Origin: CAZAGD01 sp049699975
GTDB taxonomy: Bacteria > Desulfobacterota > SM23-61
Assembly: GCA_049699975.1 (NCBI GenBank)
Contig: JBNAWB010000101.1
Coordinates: forward strand, 1 to 12,749
Direction of reading: 5' to 3'
Length of the DNA stretch: 12,749 bases
The translations under genes and the position numbers were made by a program. Below, piece after piece: positions 6,239 through 12,749 of the stretch (position 1 is its first letter; each line of letters starts with the position of its first letter). A model generated the notes under the pieces. The model was given only the letters and a program-made list of their open reading frames with translations. It had not been told where the DNA came from and did no database searches.

Positions 6239-7000
6239 TTAGCCATATTTTCCGCTTAAATAATCTTCAGTTATCTTCTTTTGAGGTTTAGTGAAGATTT
6301 GTTCGGCTGGCCCCTCTTCGATCAGTTCTCCTCCTAAAAAAAAAGCCACACGGTCGGCTATGCGGGAAGCTTGCTGAATATTATGGGGCACAATGATTAT
6401 AGTGTATTTCTTTTTTAATTCATAAAGGGTTTCTTCAATGGCCCGAGTGGAGATGGGATCAAGGCCAGAGCATGGTTCATCAAGCATGATGACTTCTGGG
6501 TCAAGAGCCAATACCCGCGCAATGCACAATCTTTGCTGTTGCCCGCCGGAGAGGCGGAAAGCAGAATTAGAAAGCCTATCCTTGACTTCCTCCCATAAAG
6601 CGGCTGCTTTTAACGCTGCCTCGACAATTTCCTGAAGCTTATTCTTCTGCCCGATACCTTTAAGGCGGGGACCGTAAGCCACATTCTCAAATATGGAAAG
6701 AGGAAGAGGTGTAGGTAAGTCAAAAACCATACCCACTCGGCGTCGCAATTCCGGAAGAGAGATGGAGGAGTCGTAAATATCCTGGCCATCAAGAAAAATA
6801 TTTCCCGTATGCCTCGTTCCATGAATTAAATCAGTTAAGCGATTTAGACTTTTTAAGAGCGTAGTCTTGCCGCTGCGGGCCGGGCCCAAAATGGCAAAAA
6901 TCTGTTTTTCATCAAGGCGCAGATTAATATTCTTCAGGGCCAGGCTATTTTCGTAAAAAAAATGAAAATTTTGAATCAATATTTTTCCCTCAGAGGGCAT
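6239..7000 (-). CDS. pstB: Phosphate ABC transporter ATP-binding protein, divergent second PstB
   Basis: A PstB-family ATPase of 253 residues, the second in the operon. It keeps the family frame: LSGGQQQRLCIARVLA (150-165), Walker B IMLDEP with catalytic Glu175, CSGLDP, switch His206 (VPHNIQQASRIAD) and the PstB C-terminal EDYLSGKYG. Two core elements differ from PstB1. The Walker A reads GPARSGKT (39-46), with Arg42 where the consensus has Gly. The Q-loop reads MVFDLPTPLP (91-100), with Asp94 where PstB1 and the general family have Gln. The switch region has VPHN rather than VTHN. Lys45 is retained, so ATP binding is plausible, but the Q-loop contact with the membrane subunits is altered. 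It begins 4 bases after pstA. It could be a specialised partner of PstB1 or an ATPase with altered coupling. Confidence 0.88.
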   Translation of the reverse strand: MPSEGKILIQNFHFFYENSLALKNINLRLDEKQIFAILGPARSGKTTLLKSLNRLTDLIHGTRHTGNIFLDGQDIYDSSISLPELRRRVGMVFDLPTPLPLSIFENVAYGPRLKGIGQKNKLQEIVEAALKAAALWEEVKDRLSNSAFRLSGGQQQRLCIARVLALDPEVIMLDEPCSGLDPISTRAIEETLYELKKKYTIIIVPHNIQQASRIADRVAFFLGGELIEEGPAEQIFTKPQKKITEDYLSGKYG

Positions 7001-7004
7001 AAAA

Positions 7005-7844
7005 TTATCTTTCTAATTTACGCAGGTAGCGATGCAAAAGAAAATTGGCCGCACTGTTGATTAATAATATCATTATTATCAAAGCCGCGCCAGTAGCATA
7101 AGCCATCTCCATGGAAATGCCTTCGCGAGCTAAAATATAAAAATGCACGGCCATGGTCCTTACCGGCGCAAAAAGAGAATCCGGCATTAATAGAGAAGAA
7201 CCGGCTGTCAAAATAATAGCTGCTGTTTCCCCGACACTTCTGCCCACACCCAAAAGTACGCCAGTGATAATTCCGGGCAAGGAATTGGGTAGCACAACTT
7301 TCCAGGTTGTTTGCCAGCGCGTTCCCCCCAAAGCATAACTAACTTCTCGAAAAGAATAAGGAGTAGCTTTTATAGCTTCTTCCGCGGTACATATTATCGT
7401 AGGTAAGATCATTATGGCTAAGGTCAACCCTCCAGAGATGATCGACCATCCCCAACCCAAAAAAATCACGAAAAAGATAAAACCAAACAGGCCAAAAATA
7501 ATAGAAGGTACCCCTGCTAAACAATCGGTACCAAAACGAATGAGCCTGCTTACGCGACTTTCTCTGGTGTACTCCCGTAGATAAACAGCAGTCCCTACTC
7601 CCAAAGGAGTGGCCACCATAACGGCGATGATCGTCAGGGCAATGGTGCCTATTATGGTCGGAAAAATCCCTCCTTTCCGGCCCATTTCATGGGGGTAGTC
7701 AAATAGAAAGTCAAAATTAATTAAAGGCAAGCCCTCGCGTAGGACCTGGAATAGAATCCAGACCATGACCAAGAGCGTAAGCAAAGCACTAATCCAAATA
7801 GTATATTTAGCTATTTTTTCTGTAGTAAAGCGGGAAATAGGCAT
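7005..7844 (-). CDS. pstA: Phosphate ABC transporter permease PstA
   Basis: This is one of the two inner-membrane channel subunits of the phosphate importer. It has 279 residues and about six membrane segments, the first near 14-35 and the last near 252-271. The cytoplasmic loop that docks on the ATPase is visible as EVSYALGGTRWQTTWKVVLP (167-186), the EAA-type motif of ABC importers. It is followed by GRSVGETAAI (201-210), the Arg/Glu-containing segment conserved in phosphate permeases. The sequence GGIFPTIIGTIALT (58-71) before the core transport domain is also typical. The order after pstC, with a gap of just 2 bases, and the N-terminal features separate it from PstC. It is flanked by pstC and the divergent pstB2 and is presumably co-translated with both. 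Confidence 0.94.
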   Translation of the reverse strand: MPISRFTTEKIAKYTIWISALLTLLVMVWILFQVLREGLPLINFDFLFDYPHEMGRKGGIFPTIIGTIALTIIAVMVATPLGVGTAVYLREYTRESRVSRLIRFGTDCLAGVPSIIFGLFGFIFFVIFLGWGWSIISGGLTLAIMILPTIICTAEEAIKATPYSFREVSYALGGTRWQTTWKVVLPNSLPGIITGVLLGVGRSVGETAAIILTAGSSLLMPDSLFAPVRTMAVHFYILAREGISMEMAYATGAALIIMILLINSAANFLLHRYLRKLER

Positions 7845-7846
7845 AG

Positions 7847-8692
7847 TTATTCCACCCTTTTTTTAGAAATAATAAGAGCGATTGAATTAAGAAGCATAAT
7901 AATTAAAAAAAGGATAACCCCGGTAGCAAAAAGAGCTTGGCGATGATCACCTGTAGCATATCCCATCTCAATACCGATGTTGGTGGTTAAGGTCCGGGCC
8001 GAGCTAAGGATGGATTCGGGCATTTGCACGGCATTCCCTAAGATCATAATCATAGCCATGGTTTCGCCGATAGCCCTCCCCATACCTAAGATGATGCTGG
8101 CGATAATTCCAGACCTGGCCGCGGGGATGAGTACCCGCCAAATGGTTTGCCAGTGGGTGGCGCCGAGAGAAAGAGCTCCCTCTTTGTATGAACGGGGCAA
8201 AGCTCTTAGCGAATCCTCGGAAATGCTAATGACCGTAGGTAGGATCATAATTCCTAAAACCAGAGAACCGGCCAGGACACTGAGTCCCGGCCCGCCCAAG
8301 TATTCGCGGATTAACGGAACGATAACTATTAGGCCCCAAAAGCCATAAATCACTGAAGGTATAGCCGCCAAAAGCTGGATCGCCGGCCGAAAAATCATGC
8401 CTACGATGGGCGGAGTCAATTCGCAAAGATAAAGAGCACAGGCTAAGCCAAAAGGCACGCCTATTATAAGGGCCCCTATGGTAACTAAAAAAGAACCGAC
8501 GATCATCGGCAGAATGCCAAAATCTCCCCGGCTGGGATACCATCTTTCGCCTAAAAGGAAAGAAAAAACCCCTTTTTTGCAGATAAGCGGGATACCCTCG
8601 ATAAAGATAAAAAAGGCAATGAGGGCCAAAATGGAGATGGAAGAAAGAGCCACCAAGAGCAGAAATTTTTCAAATACTTTTTCTTTGGTCAT
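7847..8692 (-). CDS. pstC: Phosphate ABC transporter permease PstC
   Basis: The partner channel subunit to PstA, 281 residues, with about six membrane helices starting at residues 9-31. FGILPMIVGSFLVTIGALII (58-77) opens the permease domain, and the stretch that follows, GVPFGLACALYLCEL, is strongly PstC-like. IPSVIYGFWGLIVIVPLI (111-128) and GIMILPTVISISEDSLRALP (147-166) are family signatures. The ATPase-docking loop is EGALSLGATHWQTIWRVLIP (171-190), then GRAIGETMA (205-213) with the conserved Arg and Glu. It lacks the longer N-terminal extension of some enterobacterial PstC proteins. It starts 4 bases after pstS and ends 2 bases before pstA. The tight spacing indicates co-ordinated production of the membrane core. 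Confidence 0.94.
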   Translation of the reverse strand: MTKEKVFEKFLLLVALSSISILALIAFFIFIEGIPLICKKGVFSFLLGERWYPSRGDFGILPMIVGSFLVTIGALIIGVPFGLACALYLCELTPPIVGMIFRPAIQLLAAIPSVIYGFWGLIVIVPLIREYLGGPGLSVLAGSLVLGIMILPTVISISEDSLRALPRSYKEGALSLGATHWQTIWRVLIPAARSGIIASIILGMGRAIGETMAMIMILGNAVQMPESILSSARTLTTNIGIEMGYATGDHRQALFATGVILFLIIMLLNSIALIISKKRVE

Positions 8693-8696
8693 TTTT

Positions 8697-9518
8697 TTAA
8701 TTCTTGTTGTTCAAAGTGGCCACAGGCATTAAACCTTCCCGGGCCAGAATCTTTTGTCCGGCAGGACTCAAAATAAAATTTAAAAAATCCTTAATCACGC
8801 CTGTGGGCTCTTTTTTGAGCACAAACAAGAAGGGCCTAACTATTTTATAACGCCGGGTACGGATATTCTCCAAGTTTGGTTCTACACCGTCTATCTGCAA
8901 AGCTTTGACCTTCTCATTGAGTAACCCTAAAGAAATATAGCCAATGGCCTGCGGATCATCGCCGACTACTTGCCGAATGGCCCCATTAGAATCTTGGACC
9001 AAGGCGGCTAAACTTATTTCTTTATCTTCCATAATCAAGTGCTGAAAGGCTTCTCTGGTTCCTGACCCTTCTTCGCGCGTGACTAAGGTAATCGGTCGGT
9101 TTTCCCAGCCTAATTCTTGCCAATTTTTTATCTGGCGCGAAAATATCTTCTGAATCTGGACTTTGGATAAATTAGTTAAGGGGTTCCGGCGATGAACGAT
9201 AATGGCGATAGCATCATAGGCAATGGGTATGGTCAGGAGACCTTTCTCTTCGGGATTAAGATTCCGCGAGGACATGCCCAGCGGGCAGGCTTCGCTCAAT
9301 ACAGCCTGTATTCCCGCACTTGATCCACCGCCTTGGACAAAAATTTTTTCCTGGGGGTGGTTTTTCATAAATTCTTCGGCCAAAACCTCCGCAAAAGGCT
9401 GGACGGAGGTAGATCCGACGACCGTTAAGCTCGCTTGCGGACGGTGACAGCTCAAAAAATTAAAGCAAAAGATTAGCCAAGCTAAATATATTATGCTGAC
9501 CTTAATTTTTCTATCCAT
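8697..9518 (-). CDS. pstS: Phosphate-binding protein PstS, probable lipoprotein
   Basis: This is the extracytoplasmic phosphate receptor feeding PstCA. From the ATG at 9518 it has 273 residues, typical of the shorter PstS class. The N-terminus is a signal peptide with a cysteine at the expected site (hydrophobic core, then FNFLSC, Cys24), so it is probably a lipoprotein, though the lipobox is not ideal. The ligand loops are clear: GSTSVQP (35-41), GGGSSAGI (63-70), the SSR at 83-85 and REEGSGTRE (148-156). IGYISLG (192-198) and the C-terminal FILSPAGQKI (248-257) complete the family. A TTG at 9530 is in frame and would overlap pstB1 by 8 bases. The ATG, 4 bases after the pstB1 stop, matches the operon spacing and gives a better signal peptide. 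Confidence 0.93.
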   Translation of the reverse strand: MDRKIKVSIIYLAWLIFCFNFLSCHRPQASLTVVGSTSVQPFAEVLAEEFMKNHPQEKIFVQGGGSSAGIQAVLSEACPLGMSSRNLNPEEKGLLTIPIAYDAIAIIVHRRNPLTNLSKVQIQKIFSRQIKNWQELGWENRPITLVTREEGSGTREAFQHLIMEDKEISLAALVQDSNGAIRQVVGDDPQAIGYISLGLLNEKVKALQIDGVEPNLENIRTRRYKIVRPFLFVLKKEPTGVIKDFLNFILSPAGQKILAREGLMPVATLNNKN

Positions 9519-9522
9519 GAAT

Positions 9523-10293
9523 TTATCCAAAGCGCCCGGTTATGTAATTCTCGGTCCTTTTATCCTGGGGATTAGTAAAAACTTGGCTGGTGGCCCCGAA
9601 TTCCAAAAGTTCTCCCAACAAAAAGAATCCCACCCAGTCCGAAGCCCGCGCGGCCTGTTGCATATTATGAGTTACAATTACGATGGTATAGTTTTTCTTT
9701 AAATCTTGCATTAATTCCTCAATCCGCTGCGTAGCCTGCGGATCAAGAGCCGAACACGGTTCATCCATCAAGATCACTTCCGGTTGCATGGCTAAAACCC
9801 GGGCAATACAAAGTCTTTGTTGTTGCCCTAAAGACAAGTGGGTGGCTGGTTTATGTAATTGGTCTTTAACTTCCTCCCACAAAGCTGCTCCCCGCAAACT
9901 TTTTTCTACAATGTCCCACAAGGGGGCCCGCGAAGAAGTACCGAGCACCTTAGGTCCAAAAGCAACATTATCAAAAATAGATTTCGGAAAAGGGTTGGGC
10001 CTTTGGAAAACCATGCCCACGCGCTGGCGGAGATGCACTGGATTTACCTGGGGAGCATAAATGTCTGCGCCATCCAGTAAAATAGAACCAGTGACCCGGG
10101 TATTTGGAATTAGTTCGTTCATCCGGTTTAGAGTACGCAAAAATGTTGACTTGCCACAACCAGATGGTCCAATTAAGGCAGTTATTTGTTTTTCTTTTAT
10201 ATCTAAATTAATATTCTTTAAGGCCTGAAAAGGCCCATAAAAAAAATTTAGATTCTTTACGGTAATTTTTATCCGATAAGCAAATTTATTCAT
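9523..10293 (-). CDS. pstB: Phosphate ABC transporter ATP-binding protein PstB, first gene of the operon
   Basis: The 256-residue ATPase powers phosphate import. It has a textbook Walker A GPSGCGKST (42-50), the Q-loop VGMVFQRPNPFPKSIFDNVA (92-111) with Gln97, Walker B VILMDEP (173-179) with catalytic Glu178, CSALDP, switch His209 (VTHNMQQAARASD) and the PstB-specific C-terminus ENYITGRFG. The ABC signature is LSLGQQQRLCIARVLA (153-168). Leu155 replaces the first Gly of the usual LSGGQ, while the second Gly is kept. It opens the operon, ahead of pstS, which is an unusual place for pstB, and is paired with a second divergent copy after pstA. No ribosome site precedes the ATG, and the proposed promoter lies so close that the transcript would have almost no leader. 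Confidence 0.94.
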   Translation of the reverse strand: MNKFAYRIKITVKNLNFFYGPFQALKNINLDIKEKQITALIGPSGCGKSTFLRTLNRMNELIPNTRVTGSILLDGADIYAPQVNPVHLRQRVGMVFQRPNPFPKSIFDNVAFGPKVLGTSSRAPLWDIVEKSLRGAALWEEVKDQLHKPATHLSLGQQQRLCIARVLAMQPEVILMDEPCSALDPQATQRIEELMQDLKKNYTIVIVTHNMQQAARASDWVGFFLLGELLEFGATSQVFTNPQDKRTENYITGRFG

Positions 10294-10303
10294 GTAAATA
10301 AAT

Positions 10304-10331
10304 ATAATACTGAAAAGGGGGGATTGTTCAA
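10304..10331 (-). promoter_or_regulatory. Candidate promoter of the pst operon
   Basis: On the minus strand, TTGAAC (10326-10331) and TATTAT (10304-10309) are separated by 16 bases, each with one or two mismatches to the sigma70 consensus. Transcription would begin near 10297, only a few bases before the pstB1 ATG at 10293. I looked for PhoB boxes (CTGTCAT-type repeats) in the 145-base gap and found none, so control by PhoB is not supported here. Confidence 0.45.
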
Positions 10332-10397
10332 GGGAATTTATTTAATGGGGCAGCAAAATTTTAAAAACTGGGGCCTAATTTGGGGAATGGAGCCACT

Positions 10398-10426
10398 AAA
10401 AAAACCTGATAAAAGCTTTTAAAAGG
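10398..10426 (-). terminator. Intrinsic terminator after the secretin gene
   Basis: On the minus strand, a near-palindrome (10426 down to 10405; CCTTTTAAAAGCTTTT then ATCAGG) is followed by seven T residues (10404-10398). The hairpin closes with CCT/AGG pairs but is otherwise A/U-rich, so it is weaker than a GC stem. It begins 12 bases after the secretin stop codon and separates that gene from the pst operon. Confidence 0.55.
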
Positions 10427-10438
10427 GGAAGTTATCCT

Positions 10439-12652
10439 TCACTTCTTATCTTTTGTTTTTTCTAACTCTTTCTTGAGACCCTGTACCTTCTCCCGAAATT
10501 CTCGGGTAACTTGATTCGATTCTTCCAGATCAGTAATCACGTGCGGCGTGAGCAGTAAGACTGTCTCTGTTTTGTTAACATCGCGCGTCTGATACCCAAA
10601 TAAAGCTCCTATGATAGGGAGGCGGCTTAAGAAGGGAACCCCGGAAGCGCCAGCTTCTTTTTTATCCTCTATAAGGCCGCCGATGACGATCGTCTGCCCT
10701 TCCATAATCGAAAGAGTAGTTTTCGCCGTCTTCTTCTTAAAGACGGGAATGTTATCGAGGCTGCCTAATTTCGTGCTCGCCACATCACTTTGCTCTAAGT
10801 TAATCTCCATAGTTACCAGCTTCGCATCACTAATGCGGGGCGTGACTGTAAGAATAATACCAATATCTTTATATTCAATAGTCCCTTCCACCACTGAAGG
10901 CGAAGTGGTAGCTGTGGTTGTATAAGTAGTGGTCAAGATAGGTTGAGCTTTGCCGATTTGAATCTTCGCTTCTTTATTGTTAGAGGCTAAGATATGGGGC
11001 GAGGAGATCATTTTCAACCGATTTTCAGTAGCCGAGGCATGAATGGCAGCAAAAAGGCGATCTGTGGAGGCAATGGAATACCGTAAGCCGGAGGAAAAAG
11101 TTTCTGGCGTAGCTACTCCGCCCATGCCCACCGTATAAGTATAAGGTCTAACTCCCTGGACGAAGGTATCGGTGAAAGTGGAAAACTCCAGACCATATTT
11201 AGTTAAGTCAGTTAAAGTAACCTCGGCTAAAAAGACTTCAATAAAAACTTGTTTGGGATAGAGATCAAGCTTCTTGATGGTTTCCAGAATGGCTTTATAA
11301 TCACGGGGATAAGCGCGGATGATCAGGGCATTAGTAGTCTCGTCCACCACAATATTAATTTCTCCCTCGGGAACACCCCCTTCTGGCAAAGGAGCTTTTT
11401 CTTCTTTAGGTGGAGTAGCCGGTGCAGGAGATGGCGCAGTGGTGGGAGTGGAGGGTTTGACGGATCGCGCTGGGGCAGAGGGGGTTGGAGTTACGACCTT
11501 CTCTTTAAAGTCTTTTTTCTCCTTGGTGGGGACATATACTTGTTTAAGAACTTCCGCTAAATCTTTGGCCTTCCCATTTTGCACATAATAAACAAATACT
11601 CCCAATTTTGTCCCTTCTGGCGGTGTCTTATCCAATTCCTGCAACCATTTTTCAACTTTTTCAAAAATTTGCGGTATGGAACTAACCACTAAAAGGGAAT
11701 TAATGCGCTGGATAGGGGTAAAGGTAATACCCACTCCTCGGCCACTTTTCACATTTATTTCTAAGGAAGAAAATATTCTTTCCATTTCTTTAGCTATTTC
11801 ATTGACATCGGCATTCATAATCGGGTAAATCCGGATACGCATATCCGCAAAAAAGTCCACATCAAAAATTTCAATTATGGCCGCGGATTTTTTTATATTG
11901 CCGGCTAAGTCCCCAATGATCAAGATATTTTGCGCAGGATGTTCCACAATATCTGCCCCTTCCGAGAGAAAGGGTTTGATCATTTTGGCCACTTCGGCTA
12001 CGGGTATAAATTTTAAAGGAATGATCTGGATGCTGTATTTATCTTCTGGGCTAAGATGATCGGGAAGTTTTATGGTTGGTTGGGTATAAGCCCTTTTCGC
12101 TTCGCTCAAGGGTACAATCTCGTATATTCCTTCTTTTTGTATAGCCGCAGCCCCGTTCAGGCGAAGTATTGATTGGAATATGGCTAAAAGCCCTTCGGTT
12201 GTTATTTGACCGGAAGTATGAATATTCACTGTTCCTTTAACCCGTGGGTCAACGAGATAATTTATCTTCAACATATCCGCAATGACGCGAATGACTTCAT
12301 GAAGATCAGCATTATCAAAATTGAGGACTATCTTAGCCCCCTTAGCTACCTCGTTAGGTTTTTTTATCGGTAAGGGAGGCGGGAGCGTCCTGGGTGAACC
12401 GGGCCGACTTTTCTCTTCAACTTGGGCAGGAGTTTTTGTGTCGGCTACGCTCTCTTTTTCGGCCATACCTGGCGGCGCGGTTTTTGCGGTCGCCGATCCG
12501 CTACTTTCTTTTTGGAGCACTTCCATGCTTGTTGGCGGCCGCGTTCCATCTTCTTTTTCTTTGCCTCTTTGCCCTGCCGTAGTGGCACAGCCGAAGCTTA
12601 TGATCATTATGCATAAAATCATTAATCGGCAGCATATAATTTTCAGATTCAT
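10439..12652 (-). CDS. gspD: Type II secretion-type secretin, GspD family
   Basis: This outer-membrane secretin forms the multimeric gate of a type II secretion or related system. It has 737 residues. In order: a signal peptide with a probable lipidation cysteine (ISFGC, Cys22); a Pro/Lys/Glu-rich linker to about 105; an N0-type domain (VLNFDNADLHEVIRVIADML, then VDPRVKGTVNI); N1 (about 205-268); N2 (about 272-344); an N3 domain from about 348 split by a Pro/Thr/Ala-rich insertion (about 385-430) before NIVVDETTNALIIRAYP; and the secretin core (about 467-706) with VFIEVFLAEV and the C-terminal GQTIVIGGLIEDKK, then VPFLSRLPIIGALFGYQ and LLLTPHVI. A charged tail ends it. It has a strong ribosome site (AAAGGAG at 12663-12669). 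A type IV pilus PilQ or a tight-adherence secretin are the alternatives, but several N-modules and the ALFGYQTRDVNKTE ending favour GspD. Confidence 0.85.
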   Translation of the reverse strand: MNLKIICCRLMILCIMIISFGCATTAGQRGKEKEDGTRPPTSMEVLQKESSGSATAKTAPPGMAEKESVADTKTPAQVEEKSRPGSPRTLPPPLPIKKPNEVAKGAKIVLNFDNADLHEVIRVIADMLKINYLVDPRVKGTVNIHTSGQITTEGLLAIFQSILRLNGAAAIQKEGIYEIVPLSEAKRAYTQPTIKLPDHLSPEDKYSIQIIPLKFIPVAEVAKMIKPFLSEGADIVEHPAQNILIIGDLAGNIKKSAAIIEIFDVDFFADMRIRIYPIMNADVNEIAKEMERIFSSLEINVKSGRGVGITFTPIQRINSLLVVSSIPQIFEKVEKWLQELDKTPPEGTKLGVFVYYVQNGKAKDLAEVLKQVYVPTKEKKDFKEKVVTPTPSAPARSVKPSTPTTAPSPAPATPPKEEKAPLPEGGVPEGEINIVVDETTNALIIRAYPRDYKAILETIKKLDLYPKQVFIEVFLAEVTLTDLTKYGLEFSTFTDTFVQGVRPYTYTVGMGGVATPETFSSGLRYSIASTDRLFAAIHASATENRLKMISSPHILASNNKEAKIQIGKAQPILTTTYTTTATTSPSVVEGTIEYKDIGIILTVTPRISDAKLVTMEINLEQSDVASTKLGSLDNIPVFKKKTAKTTLSIMEGQTIVIGGLIEDKKEAGASGVPFLSRLPIIGALFGYQTRDVNKTETVLLLTPHVITDLEESNQVTREFREKVQGLKKELEKTKDKK

Positions 12653-12670
12653 GCTTACGCCACTCCTTTC

Positions 12671-12748
12671 TTAGTCAATTTTTTTGCCCCCCATAATTTC
12701 TTCGGGCAGAGGGGGTCTCTTAGAAGGAGGTAAGATAGAACCCGGCGC
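12671..12748 (-). CDS. C-terminal tail of the gene upstream of the secretin (partial)
   Basis: An open frame enters from the right edge and ends at TAA (12671-12673), giving the 25-residue tail APGSILPPSKRPPLPEEIMG followed by GKKID. The stop is 18 bases before the secretin ATG, and the secretin ribosome site lies between, as expected of neighbouring operon genes. In type II secretion operons the gene before gspD is often gspC, and in pilus operons it is pilP. The tail is too short and too proline-rich to decide between these. Confidence 0.5.
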   Translation of the reverse strand, partial: APGSILPPSKRPPLPEEIMGGKKID

Positions 12749-12749
12749 G

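Noticed and set aside
6226..6246. Longer phoU start at 6246
   Set aside because: It would overlap the end of pstB2, and its codons are the ribosome site of the true start at 6225.
7977..8348. 123-residue plus-strand frame opposite pstC
   Set aside because: It is antisense to a well-conserved permease gene, with no ribosome site or recognisable domain.
9519..9530. TTG start for pstS at 9530
   Set aside because: It adds four residues and overlaps pstB1. The ATG at 9518 fits operon spacing and signal peptide form better.
10294..10438. PhoB box before the pst operon
   Set aside because: No CTGTCAT-type direct repeats are present on either strand of the gap.

Overview
The window carries twelve protein genes, one of them only a 3' tail, and no RNA genes, insertion sequences, CRISPR arrays or origins that I can see. 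The mixture of a Tat-exported TRAP solute receptor, a Pst phosphate importer with PhoU, a type II secretion-type secretin and REP-like intergenic repeats points to a diderm (Gram-negative) bacterium. A deltaproteobacterial (Desulfobacterota-like) anaerobe is my best guess, but it rests on protein style alone, and no marker gene in the window proves it.

Layout, plus strand, left part: positions 1-483 hold a REP-like palindrome, a repeat copy and a likely promoter. Then comes a complete tripartite TRAP transporter operon: dctP (start reassigned to a GTG at 484, Tat signal), dctQ and dctM, which are tightly packed. A 317-base gap (3351-3667) carries a second, inverted copy of the repeat seen before dctP. 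It is followed by mtnA (methylthioribose-1-phosphate isomerase of methionine salvage) and a small stand-alone RsbRD-N-like sensor or regulator domain.

Layout, minus strand, right part: reading from right to left there is the tail of an unknown gene, a large GspD-type secretin and an intrinsic terminator. A promoter then precedes a compact phosphate operon ordered pstB1-pstS-pstC-pstA-pstB2-phoU-(small secreted protein). Intergenic gaps inside the operon are 2-17 bases. The two converging transcription units meet with a 7-base overlap of 3' coding ends at 5186-5192 and no recognisable terminator.

How the genes work together: PstS captures phosphate outside the inner membrane, PstC and PstA form the channel, PstB ATPases power it, and PhoU couples transport state to signalling and phosphate homeostasis. 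No phoB or phoR is in view. The most interesting point is that the operon encodes two PstB ATPases with complementary motif departures. PstB1 has a normal Walker A but an LSLGQ signature. PstB2 has a normal LSGGQ signature but an altered Walker A (GPARSGKT) and an Asp in place of the Q-loop Gln. A heterodimer would therefore have one consensus and one degenerate ATP site, which is a testable prediction. The rest of the window is mostly ordinary, well-recognised families.
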